From Actinomycetota bacterium (GTDB lineage: Bacteria; Actinomycetota; AC-67), in assembly GCA_005883175.1 (NCBI GenBank), contig VAYV01000223.1, positions 1 to 5,187 on the forward strand: 5,187 bases of DNA. Direction: 5' to 3'. The notes under the pieces are model-generated. The model searched no databases. It saw only the letters and a list, made by a program, of their open reading frames with translations, and had not been told where the DNA came from. The stretch's first letter is position 1. Each line of letters opens with the position of its first letter. This document shows positions 1 through 5,187 of the stretch, piece after piece. The translations under genes and the position numbers were made by a program.

Positions 1-783
1 ATCCTCGACGTGATGATGCCGAAGCTCGACGGCTACCAGGTGTGCCAGCGCCTCCGCACGGACGGCAGGACGAGCGGCGTGTGCATCATCATGCTGACGG
101 CGAAGTCGATGTCTGCGGACAAGGTGCTCGGGCTGACGGCCGGAGCCGACGACTACATCTCGAAGCCGTTCGACCCGATGGAACTGGTCGCACGCGTGAA
201 GACGACGCTTCGTCGGACGCGTGAGATGCGTTCCGTTTCGCCGCTCACCGGTCTGCCGGGCAACGTCCAGATCGAGGCCGAGATGCAACGCCGCGTCGCC
301 GACGGGGAGACCTTCGCCGTACTCTGGCTCGACCTCGATAACTTCAAAGCGTTCAACGACCGGTATGGGTTCATCCGGGGCGACAGCGCGATCAACTACC
401 TCGCGACGGTCCTACGCGAGGCAACCACGGACGATCAGTTCATCGGACACATCGGTGGAGACGACTTCGTCGTCCTGACGTCGGCCGACGATTGCGAAAC
501 CCTCTCCCAAGCGATCGTCGCGCGCTTCGACAAGGACGTGAAGGACCTGTACGACCCCGAGGACGCGACGCGCGGCACTGTGGTCGTGACCGACCGCCTC
601 GGGAGGGAGCTCGAATACCCCCTCCTCAGCGTGTCGATCGGAGCGGCGACCAACGAGCACCATCCCGTGAAGGACTATCGGGAGCTCGTGGAGGTCGCCA
701 CGGAGATGAAGAGCTTCTCGAAGAAACGTCCCGGCAGCGTGTACGCGATCGACCGCCGCGGCAGCGCCGAAGACGGCGCCTGA
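1..783 (+). CDS. Response regulator with receiver domain and GGDEF-like (GGDDF) output domain, 5' partial
   Basis: The frame is open from base 1, so the start lies outside the window; 260 residues are visible. It opens inside a CheY-like receiver: ILDVMMPKLDGY carries the likely phospho-acceptor Asp (visible residue 3, bases 7-9), followed by the LTAK Thr (33) and the ISKPF Lys (56). A short linker leads to a GGDEF-family domain (about 80-250) with SPLTGLPGN, LDLDNFKAFND (110-120), YGFIRGD and GHIGGDDF (149-156). Such proteins normally couple phosphorylation to cyclic-di-GMP synthesis. Here the signature is GGDDF, with Asp for the usual catalytic Glu, and no RxxD inhibitory site precedes it (TDDQ occupies the place). 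It may be a weak cyclase or a degenerate binding or signalling domain. It is cytoplasmic by appearance, with no membrane segment in the visible part. It ends 53 bases before ribD, which has its own promoter, so the two are probably not functionally linked. Confidence 0.9.
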   Translation: MLDVMMPKLDGYQVCQRLRTDGRTSGVCIIMLTAKSMSADKVLGLTAGADDYISKPFDPMELVARVKTTLRRTREMRSVSPLTGLPGNVQIEAEMQRRVADGETFAVLWLDLDNFKAFNDRYGFIRGDSAINYLATVLREATTDDQFIGHIGGDDFVVLTSADDCETLSQAIVARFDKDVKDLYDPEDATRGTVVVTDRLGRELEYPLLSVSIGAATNEHHPVKDYRELVEVATEMKSFSKKRPGSVYAIDRRGSAEDGA

Positions 784-821
784 AAGGCGAAAAACCCCCG
801 AAATAACGGCCGGTTACCCAC

Positions 822-836
822 TGGTATAGTGACAAC
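822..836 (+). promoter_or_regulatory. Extended -10 promoter for ribD, leaderless start
   Basis: TGGTATAGT at 822-830 is an extended -10 element (TG, one base, then TATAGT at 825-830). Exactly six bases (831-836) separate the hexamer from the ribD GTG at 837. A transcript starting about 7 bases past the hexamer would begin on the start codon itself. No TTGACA-like -35 is apparent at the right distance, as is common for extended -10 promoters, and no purine-rich ribosome binding site precedes the GTG. Leaderless mRNAs with TANNNT at this spacing are well known in Actinobacteria and Deinococcus. The start site is inferred, not measured. Confidence 0.7.
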
Positions 837-1931
837 GTGACCGACCGAGACACCATTTTGATGCGCCGGGCGCTCCGCCTCGCCGAGCGCGGGCGCGGCC
901 GAACCGCGCCGAATCCTCCGGTCGGAGCGGTCGTCGTCTCGGACGGCGAGATCGTCGGCGAGGGGTGGCACCAGGGCGCGGGACGCGCGCACGCCGAGGT
1001 CGAAGCGCTCGCGGCAGCAGGCGCGCGCGCACGTGGCGCGACGATCTATCTCACGCTGGAGCCGTGCACCCACGAGGGGCGAACGCCGCCGTGCGCGCCC
1101 CAGCTCGTCGAGTCCGGTATCGCGCGCGCGGTGATCGCAACCACGGATCCCAACCCGATCGAAGTGGGCGCGGGGGTACGCGCGCTCGCCGGCGCGGGCA
1201 TCGAGGTCAGGACCGGTTTGCTCGAAGAAGAAGCGCGGTCGTTGATCCAAGGCTTCGCCAAGTGGATCAAGACACGTACGCCGTTCGTCACCGTCAAGAT
1301 CGCCTCGACGCTCGATGGACGCGTCGCCGCTGCCGACGGGTCGTCGAAATGGGTAACGGGCCTCGCGTCCCGGCGAGACGCGCACCGGATGCGCGCGTGG
1401 TCGAACGCGGTCGTCGCAGGCATCGGCACCGTGCTGGCCGACGACCCTGCGCTCACCTGCCGGCTGCGCGGCTACACGGGTCCGCAGCCGCTGCGGATCG
1501 TGGTGGACTCGGCGGCTCGCACACCGTTGACGGCCACGGTGCTCGACGACGCAGCTCCGACCCTCGTCCTGACCACCGCGAAGGCTTCCGAGGAATCGGT
1601 GCAAGCGATCCGCGCGCGCGGCGCAGAGGCCGTGCGCGTTCCGGCGCTGGAGGGGCGCGTCGATCTTGCAGCTCTCCTCCAGGAGCTGGGGTCGCGCGAG
1701 ATCACCGACGCACTCGTCGAGGGCGGCCCGACGTTGATCGGCGATCTGGTCGAGCGCCGCCTCGTCGACCGATACGTTTTCTACATCGCGCCGAAGCTGC
1801 TCGGACAGGTCGGGCTCAGTGCCATCGCCGGCCTCGTCGCGCCGAACATCGCGGACGCGCGCGAGCTCACCATCACATCCGTGCGCCGGACCGGCGCCGA
1901 CGTCAAGATCGAAGCGAGGCCGAGAGTCTGA
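837..1931 (+). CDS. ribD: Bifunctional pyrimidine deaminase/reductase RibD
   Basis: RibD (364 residues, normal family length) catalyses two consecutive steps of riboflavin synthesis: deamination of the 2,5-diamino-6-ribosylaminopyrimidinone phosphate made by RibA, then NADPH-dependent reduction of the ribosyl chain. The N-terminal cytidine-deaminase-like domain (about 1-145) has the zinc site HAE (52-54) and EPCTHEGRTPPC (75-86), with Glu54 as likely proton shuttle and His52, Cys77 and Cys86 as ligands. The C-terminal dihydrofolate-reductase-like domain (about 147-364) shows KIASTLDGRVA, KWVTG, GIGTVLADDPALTCR (195-209) and VEGGPTL (294-300). The GTG start is chosen because it sits six bases after the -10 box and gives the expected N-terminus (MRRALRLAERGRGRTAPNPPVG follows shortly). 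Its TGA overlaps the ribE ATG by one base, implying translational coupling. DPNPIEVGAGV differs slightly from the common DPNPxVxGxG loop. Confidence 0.96.
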   Translation: MTDRDTILMRRALRLAERGRGRTAPNPPVGAVVVSDGEIVGEGWHQGAGRAHAEVEALAAAGARARGATIYLTLEPCTHEGRTPPCAPQLVESGIARAVIATTDPNPIEVGAGVRALAGAGIEVRTGLLEEEARSLIQGFAKWIKTRTPFVTVKIASTLDGRVAAADGSSKWVTGLASRRDAHRMRAWSNAVVAGIGTVLADDPALTCRLRGYTGPQPLRIVVDSAARTPLTATVLDDAAPTLVLTTAKASEESVQAIRARGAEAVRVPALEGRVDLAALLQELGSREITDALVEGGPTLIGDLVERRLVDRYVFYIAPKLLGQVGLSAIAGLVAPNIADARELTITSVRRTGADVKIEARPRV

Positions 1932-2761
1932 TGTTCACAGGGATCGTGGAATACCAAGGAAGCGTCGTCCGGCTCATGCGCCGCGGCGGCGGCGCTCGGC
2001 TGGAGGTGCATGCGCCGGAGATCGTCGGTGAGCTGCAGATCGGCGACTCGGTCGCCGTCAACGGCGCGTGCGTCACGGTCACCGAGCGGAACGAGGAAGC
2101 GTTCGCGTGCGACCTCGTTCCCGAGACGGTCGCCCGCACGAACCTCGGCATCCTCGAGGTCGGTGAGGACGTCAACCTCGAGCGCCCCGTCCGCGCGACC
2201 GACCGGCTCGGCGGCCACATCGTGCAAGGTCACGTTGACGCTGTAGGGCTCGTCCGCAGCCGCCGGCGCGTCGGCGCGCAGGAGGTGCTCGAAGTGACCG
2301 TGCCCTTCGAGCTGACCCGTTACCTCGCGCCGCAAGGGTCGGTCTCAATGGACGGCGTGAGCCTCACCGTTGTCGCGGTTGATCGCGACCGCTTCCGCGT
2401 TGCGCTGATCCCGCACACCGTCTCGGTGACCACGCTGGGCCGCAAGGGACAAGGCGCCTCGGTCAACGTCGAGGTCGACGTGATATCGAAGTACGTCGAG
2501 CGCCACATGGCTGCGCGCACACCGCGCCCGACGTTCACGATCTTCGAAGAGCAGCCGAAGGAGCGCGCGGAGTCGCCACGGCCGGCTGCTCCCAAGCCGC
2601 CCCCGACGCGACCGGTCGCGCACACACCTCCGGTCACCCCGTCGCGCTCGCGGCCGGCGCCGAAGAGCACGGCGAAGAAGACGCCGGCGAAACGGCCGGT
2701 TCCGGCCGCGAAGCGAACCGCGAAGCGACCGGCCTCCAAGCCGGCGAAGCGGCGCCGTTAA
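1931..2761 (+). CDS. ribE: Riboflavin synthase alpha chain with basic Pro/Ala/Lys/Arg-rich C-terminal tail
   Basis: Riboflavin synthase dismutates two molecules of 6,7-dimethyl-8-ribityllumazine to riboflavin and the pyrimidine precursor, the last step of the pathway. The N-terminus MFTGIVEYQG is diagnostic and fixes the ATG at 1931, which overlaps the ribD stop as TGATG; weak GAGG (1916-1919) and GAGAG lie upstream. Two lumazine-binding barrels follow: barrel 1 (about 1-90) with GDSVAVNGACVTV (38-50, Cys47), and barrel 2 (about 95-190) with GGHIVQGHVD (94-103) and SMDGVSLTVV. The core ends near VISKYVERHM (about 193), the usual family end. Residues 194-276 are an extra tail of about 80 residues, Pro-rich and then Lys/Ala/Arg-rich (STAKKTPAKRP, KRTAKRPASKPAKRRR), resembling histone-H1-like tails. 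The tail is probably disordered and does not affect the core call. Called ribE here (ribC or ribB in some genomes). Confidence 0.95.
   Translation: MFTGIVEYQGSVVRLMRRGGGARLEVHAPEIVGELQIGDSVAVNGACVTVTERNEEAFACDLVPETVARTNLGILEVGEDVNLERPVRATDRLGGHIVQGHVDAVGLVRSRRRVGAQEVLEVTVPFELTRYLAPQGSVSMDGVSLTVVAVDRDRFRVALIPHTVSVTTLGRKGQGASVNVEVDVISKYVERHMAARTPRPTFTIFEEQPKERAESPRPAAPKPPPTRPVAHTPPVTPSRSRPAPKSTAKKTPAKRPVPAAKRTAKRPASKPAKRRR
2512..2758 (+). repeat. Low-complexity segment coding the basic RibE tail, with imperfect AKRP-type repeats
   Basis: This stretch encodes the RibE extension. Its last third (about 2665-2757) repeats the short unit GCGAAGCG or CCGGCGAA with variation, giving the protein pattern TAKKTPAKRP, AAKRTAKRP, SKPAKRRR. 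The repeats are degenerate and in frame, so they look like coding low complexity and not a mobile or regulatory repeat. Net charge is strongly positive in the last 35 residues. Confidence 0.6.
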
Positions 2762-2768
2762 AGCCGAC

Positions 2769-3179
2769 ATGTTCGCTACGATCGAAGAGGCAGTCGCCGA
2801 CATCCGCGAAGGGAAGATCGTCGTCGTCGTCGACGATGCAGACCGCGAGAACGAAGGCGACTTCATCATCGCCGCGGAGCGCGTCACACCGGAGATCGTC
2901 AACTTCATGGCGACACACGGGCGCGGCTTGATCTGCATGCCGATAGTCGCCGAGCGCCTCGACCAGCTGGCGATCCCTCCGATGGTTCCCGAGCTGGCAT
3001 CGACGCACGAGACTGCGTTCAGCGTTCCGATCGATCTCGCGAACGGAAGCACGGGGATCTCGGCCTACGACCGAGCAGCGACCGTCCGCAAGGTGCTCGA
3101 CGCCAACGCGGTCCCGGAGGACTTCCGGAAACCGGGTCACACGTTCCCCTTGCGCGCGCATCTGCGCAGCACGGGCTGA
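2769..3179 (+). pseudogene. ribB: RibB domain (3,4-dihydroxy-2-butanone 4-phosphate synthase) of a RibBA fusion, truncated by deletion and frameshift
   Basis: RibB converts ribulose 5-phosphate to dihydroxybutanone phosphate, the four-carbon precursor of lumazine. The ATG (2769) follows the ribE stop by 7 bases and gives a typical N-terminus. Visible motifs are VDDADRENEGD (21-31, substrate- and Mg-binding acidic loop), STGISAYDRAATV (94-106) and PGHTFPLRA (122-130). The normal continuation (GGVLxRxGHTEAAVDL, then CExxNxDGTMAR) is absent. After Ala130 the frame reads HLRSTG and stops at TGA 3177-3179. About 45-50 residues are missing compared with E. coli RibB or mycobacterial RibBA, including the HTEA His and the CE Glu of the active site. 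The homologous C-terminal end reappears in another frame at about 3164. The product as written should be inactive. Either a real lesion or an assembly or sequencing error; I cannot tell which. Confidence 0.85.
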
Positions 3180-3232
3180 AGCTGATCTCGATCGCCGACC
3201 TCATCGCGTACCGCCGGCGCCACGAAACGCTC
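3159..3232 (+). other. Remnant of the RibB C-terminus in the RibA reading frame
   Basis: In the frame of ribA, and different from that of the upstream RibB part, the bases from about 3164 encode AQHGLKLISIADL followed by IAYRRRHE. This matches the usual end of a RibB domain and its linker into RibA. It runs directly into the RibA domain without a stop, which shows that the ancestral gene was a single RibBA fusion. The exact deletion endpoints fall within about 3150-3164. Confidence 0.8.
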
Positions 3233-3874
3233 GTGCGCCGGGAGGTCGAAGCGGTGGCAAAAATGCCGACGCGGTACGGCGAGTTCGTCGCGATCGGCTA
3301 CCAGTCATTCGACGGACGACATCACATCGCGCTGACGATCGGCGACATCTCCGATGGCACGGCCGTCCTCACGCGCATGCATTCCGAGTGCCTGACCGGC
3401 GACGTCTTCCACTCGTTGCGCTGCGACTGCGGAACGCAGCTCGAGAACGCGCTCGCGCAGATCGCCGACGAGGGGAGAGGGGTGCTCGTGTATATCCGCG
3501 GGCACGAGGGGCGCGGCATCGGCTTGCTGCACAAGCTGCGCGCGTACCAGCTGCAAGAGAGCGGCCAGGACACCGTCGAAGCGAACATGACGCTCGGCTT
3601 CCCGCCCGACCCGCGCGACTACGGCGTCGGTGCGCAGATCCTCGTCGACCTCGGCGTGAAATCGATGCGGTTGTTGACCAACAATCCGACGAAGCGCGCG
3701 GGGCTGGAGGGGTACGGCTTGGCGATCGTTGAGCGCGTCCCGCTCCAGACCCTCGCGACCAAGCACAACATCGCGTACCTTCGGACCAAGAAAGAGAAGC
3801 TGGGTCACGACCTCGAGATCAACGACCTGGTTGCCGGAGGCGAGCCCGTTGTCGGGCCGGATGAAGCCCCCTGA
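3233..3874 (+). CDS. ribA: GTP cyclohydrolase II (RibA domain of the former RibBA)
   Basis: GTP cyclohydrolase II opens GTP with loss of formate and pyrophosphate, the committed step of riboflavin synthesis. The domain is complete at 213 residues. It has the zinc site CLTGDVFHSLRCDC (Cys53, Cys64, Cys66), the GTP-binding RGHEGRGIGLLHKLRAYQLQ (89-108), PRDYGVGAQIL with Arg128 as the likely catalytic Arg, and LLTNNPTKRAGLEGYGL (147-163). The C-terminal YLRTKKEKLGHDL is typical of RibBA proteins from Actinobacteria. The GTG at 3233 is the first usable start in this frame after the break; GTG 3253 and ATG 3263 are alternatives. In an unbroken gene this would simply be the middle of RibBA and have no start of its own. 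No clear ribosome binding site precedes 3233, so independent translation is uncertain. It overlaps ribH by 14 bases. Confidence 0.92.
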   Translation: MRREVEAVAKMPTRYGEFVAIGYQSFDGRHHIALTIGDISDGTAVLTRMHSECLTGDVFHSLRCDCGTQLENALAQIADEGRGVLVYIRGHEGRGIGLLHKLRAYQLQESGQDTVEANMTLGFPPDPRDYGVGAQILVDLGVKSMRLLTNNPTKRAGLEGYGLAIVERVPLQTLATKHNIAYLRTKKEKLGHDLEINDLVAGGEPVVGPDEAP

Positions 3875-4346
3875 CCAGCCGCTCGACGCGCGCGGTTTGC
3901 GGTTCGCCATCGTGGCTTCTCGCTTCAACCACGAGGTGACCGAGCGCCTGGTGGAAGGGGCGCTCGAATGCTTTGCGGCCAGCGGCGCTTCCGATGTCCC
4001 CGTCGAGTGGGTGCCGGGATCGTTCGAGCTGCCGCTTGCGGCGCGCGCGATCGCAGAGACGCGCGGGGTCGACGCCGTCGTTGCTCTGGGCTGCATCATC
4101 CGCGGCGGCACGCCGCACTTCCACTTCGTTTCCACCGAGACTGCGAGCGGCTTGATGAGCGCGATGCTGGAGACCGGCATCCCGATCTCACTCGGCGTCC
4201 TTACGACGGACGACCGCGCGCAGGCCGATGCGCGCGCCGGTGGGGCCGAGGGCAACAAAGGCTGGGACGCGGCGGCCACCGCCATCGAGATGGCCGCGTT
4301 GATGCGCCGGCTCGAAAAGCCGGCCGAGGACGCCGGACCCCTCTGA
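3861..4346 (+). CDS. ribH: 6,7-dimethyl-8-ribityllumazine synthase RibH
   Basis: RibH condenses the RibD-derived aminopyrimidine with dihydroxybutanone phosphate to form lumazine; family members assemble into pentamers or 60-subunit capsids. The 161 residues match family length. Motifs are IVASRFNHEVTERLVEGA (17-34), WVPGSFELPLA (50-60), ALGCIIRGGTPHF (75-87) with likely catalytic His86, GVLTTDDRAQADARAG, and GNKGWDAA. The ATG at 3861 is chosen over upstream in-frame codons because it places RFN at the usual distance from the N-terminus. It lies inside the 3' end of ribA, consistent with coupled translation. The HFHFV after the catalytic region has His where Asp or Glu is usual (HFDYV or HFEYV), a minor deviation. 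The TGA stop (4344-4346) forms part of the hisG promoter element. Confidence 0.96.
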   Translation: MKPPDQPLDARGLRFAIVASRFNHEVTERLVEGALECFAASGASDVPVEWVPGSFELPLAARAIAETRGVDAVVALGCIIRGGTPHFHFVSTETASGLMSAMLETGIPISLGVLTTDDRAQADARAGGAEGNKGWDAAATAIEMAALMRRLEKPAEDAGPL

Positions 4347-4358
4347 TAGCATCCGCCC
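4344..4358 (+). promoter_or_regulatory. Extended -10 promoter for hisG, leaderless start
   Basis: TGATAGCAT at 4344-4352 fits TG, one base, then TANNNT (TAGCAT at 4347-4352). Exactly six bases (4353-4358) lead to the hisG GTG, the same geometry as at ribD. There is no -35-like hexamer and no Shine-Dalgarno sequence upstream of the GTG. The TG and the following A are also the stop codon of ribH, so termination of one gene and initiation of the next share bases. Inferred from pattern; no expression data. Confidence 0.6.
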
Positions 4359-5187
4359 GTGCTGCGGCTGGTCATCCCCAAAGGCTCGCTCGAAGCGAAC
4401 ACGCTGGCGCTGCTCGAGCAGGCCGACCTCGCCCTGAAGCGAGGTTCCGACCGCGACTATCACGGGTCCATCGTCGATCCCAGGATCGATCGCGTCTCCA
4501 TCCTTCGCCCCCAGGAGATCCCGGGCTACATCGAAGAGGGGCTGTTCGACGTCGGGATCACGAGTAGAGACTGGATCGAAGAGACGCAGAGCGACGTCGA
4601 GATCCTCTGCGAGCTCGGGGACGCGGGACGCGTGGGCGGCCGCGTGCGGATCGTGCTCGCTGTTCCGAAAGATTCTCCGATCGAGCGCGCCGACCAGCTC
4701 CCCGCGAATTCGCGTATCTCGACCGAGTACCTCAACATCACCACACGTGCGTTCGAGAAGCTCGGCATCCCGGTCCACGTCTTCCTCTCCTACGGCGCGA
4801 CCGAAGCGAAGGTGCCGGACATCGCGGACGCCGTGGTCGAGGCGACGGAGACGGGGTCCTCGCTTCGACGGAGCGGCCTCAAGATCGTCGAGACGTTCGT
4901 CGACTCGCCGACGCTCCTGATCGCCAACCGGGCGTCGGCGGCCGATACGGCGAAGCGCCAGGCGATGACCGACGTCCAGATCCTGCTCCTCGGCGTTCTG
5001 GCCGCGCGCGGCCGGGTGCTCGTGAAGCTGAACGTTGCGGAAGCGTCGCTGGCCGGCGTGCTCGACATCCTGCCGGCGATCAAGGCACCGACGATCTCCA
5101 AGCTGACGTCGGGAGACGACTACGCGGTCGAAACCGTCGTCGAGAAGTCGCACATCAACGTGTTGATCCCGCTCCTGAAGGAACGAG
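4359..5187 (+). CDS. hisG: ATP phosphoribosyltransferase HisG, long form, 3' partial
   Basis: HisG joins ATP and PRPP to form phosphoribosyl-ATP, the first and normally feedback-controlled step of histidine synthesis. 276 codons are visible and the frame is still open at the right edge, so only the end of the protein is missing. The GTG start gives the family-typical MLRLVIPKGSLE. Further motifs are ILRPQEIPGYIEEGLFDVGITSRDWIEE (48-75), the PRPP-binding SYGATEAKVPDIADAVVE (144-161) and ATETGSSLRRSGLKIVE (162-178). A C-terminal segment (about 205-276, VLVKLNVAEASLAGVLDILPAIKAPTISKL, then HINVLIPLLKER) matches the ACT-like regulatory domain of long-form HisG. It would therefore act without HisZ and be inhibited by histidine. 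It starts 12 bases after ribH, with its own promoter. hisE, which often sits between ribH and hisG in actinobacteria, is not present here. Confidence 0.95.
   Translation, partial: MLRLVIPKGSLEANTLALLEQADLALKRGSDRDYHGSIVDPRIDRVSILRPQEIPGYIEEGLFDVGITSRDWIEETQSDVEILCELGDAGRVGGRVRIVLAVPKDSPIERADQLPANSRISTEYLNITTRAFEKLGIPVHVFLSYGATEAKVPDIADAVVEATETGSSLRRSGLKIVETFVDSPTLLIANRASAADTAKRQAMTDVQILLLGVLAARGRVLVKLNVAEASLAGVLDILPAIKAPTISKLTSGDDYAVETVVEKSHINVLIPLLKER

Noticed and set aside
784..821. Rho-independent terminator after the GGDEF gene
   Set aside because: No stable stem followed by a T-run is visible; only A- and C-rich tracts and a weak four-base inverted repeat are present.
1018..1034. Alternating GC tract (GCGCGCGC) as a Z-DNA or regulatory element
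   Set aside because: It encodes Ala-Arg codons inside the RibD deaminase domain, and similar tracts recur throughout this GC-rich sequence.
675..1604. Long minus-strand open frame opposite ribD
   Set aside because: Arg-rich composition without family motifs, lying antisense to a well-supported gene; typical of high-GC shadow frames.
965..1930. Long upstream in-frame extension of ribE (open from 965)
   Set aside because: The extension lies in the ribD coding region in another frame and reads as Arg-rich, low-information sequence. The MFTGIV N-terminus at 1931 and the TGATG junction clearly set the real start.
3141..3180. Programmed ribosomal frameshift joining RibB to RibA
   Set aside because: No convincing slippery heptamer is present, and a frameshift alone could not supply the roughly 45-50 missing residues with the HTEA and CE motifs.
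3305..4402. Long minus-strand open frame opposite ribA and ribH
   Set aside because: It spans two strongly supported + strand genes, shows no motif, and is explained by GC-rich codon bias.
4188..5153. Long minus-strand open frame opposite hisG
   Set aside because: It mirrors the codon structure of hisG, with no recognisable domain; a shadow frame.

Overview
The window is a very GC-rich bacterial segment with every recognisable gene on the + strand. It holds the 3' part of a response-regulator/GGDEF gene, then a riboflavin biosynthesis cluster (ribD, ribE, a broken ribBA, ribH), then an almost complete hisG that runs off the right edge. The rib-his adjacency, leaderless-type starts, GTG start codons, actinobacterial-looking RibA motifs (RGHEGRGIGL, LLTNNPTKRAGLEGYGL) and a Lys/Ala/Pro/Arg-rich protein tail all suggest a high-GC lineage such as Actinomycetota (Actinobacteria) or a relative. 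This placement is inference; no rRNA or marker phylogeny is available here.

Layout: positions 1-783 encode a receiver domain, missing its N-terminal half, fused to a GGDDF-type GGDEF domain. Positions 784-836 are a short spacer carrying an extended -10 promoter whose predicted start site falls on the ribD GTG. ribD (837-1931) and ribE (1931-2761) overlap as TGATG. ribE is followed after 7 bases by a RibBA reading frame (2769-3874). The RibB half of that frame breaks at about 3159: some 45-50 codons are missing and the frame changes. The RibA half is complete. ribH (3861-4346) overlaps the end of ribA by 14 bases. Twelve bases after the ribH stop, hisG starts at a GTG (4359) behind a second extended -10 box of the same format as the ribD one. 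The ribH stop codon lies inside that box.

How the genes fit together: RibA opens GTP to the pyrimidine precursor. RibD deaminates and reduces it. RibB should make the four-carbon unit (3,4-dihydroxy-2-butanone 4-phosphate) from ribulose 5-phosphate. RibH joins the two branches into 6,7-dimethyl-8-ribityllumazine, and RibE dismutates this to riboflavin. HisG starts histidine synthesis from ATP and PRPP. The set would be a complete riboflavin pathway if RibB were intact. As written, RibB lacks its HTEA and CE catalytic segments, so the organism has another ribB, or the sequence contains an assembly or sequencing deletion, or the locus is truly damaged.

I see no previously undescribed system here. 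The points most worth a second look are the ribB deletion, the matched pair of leaderless promoters, the histone-H1-like tail on riboflavin synthase, and the degenerate GGDDF output domain. I saw no tRNA, rRNA, CRISPR array, insertion sequence or FMN riboswitch.
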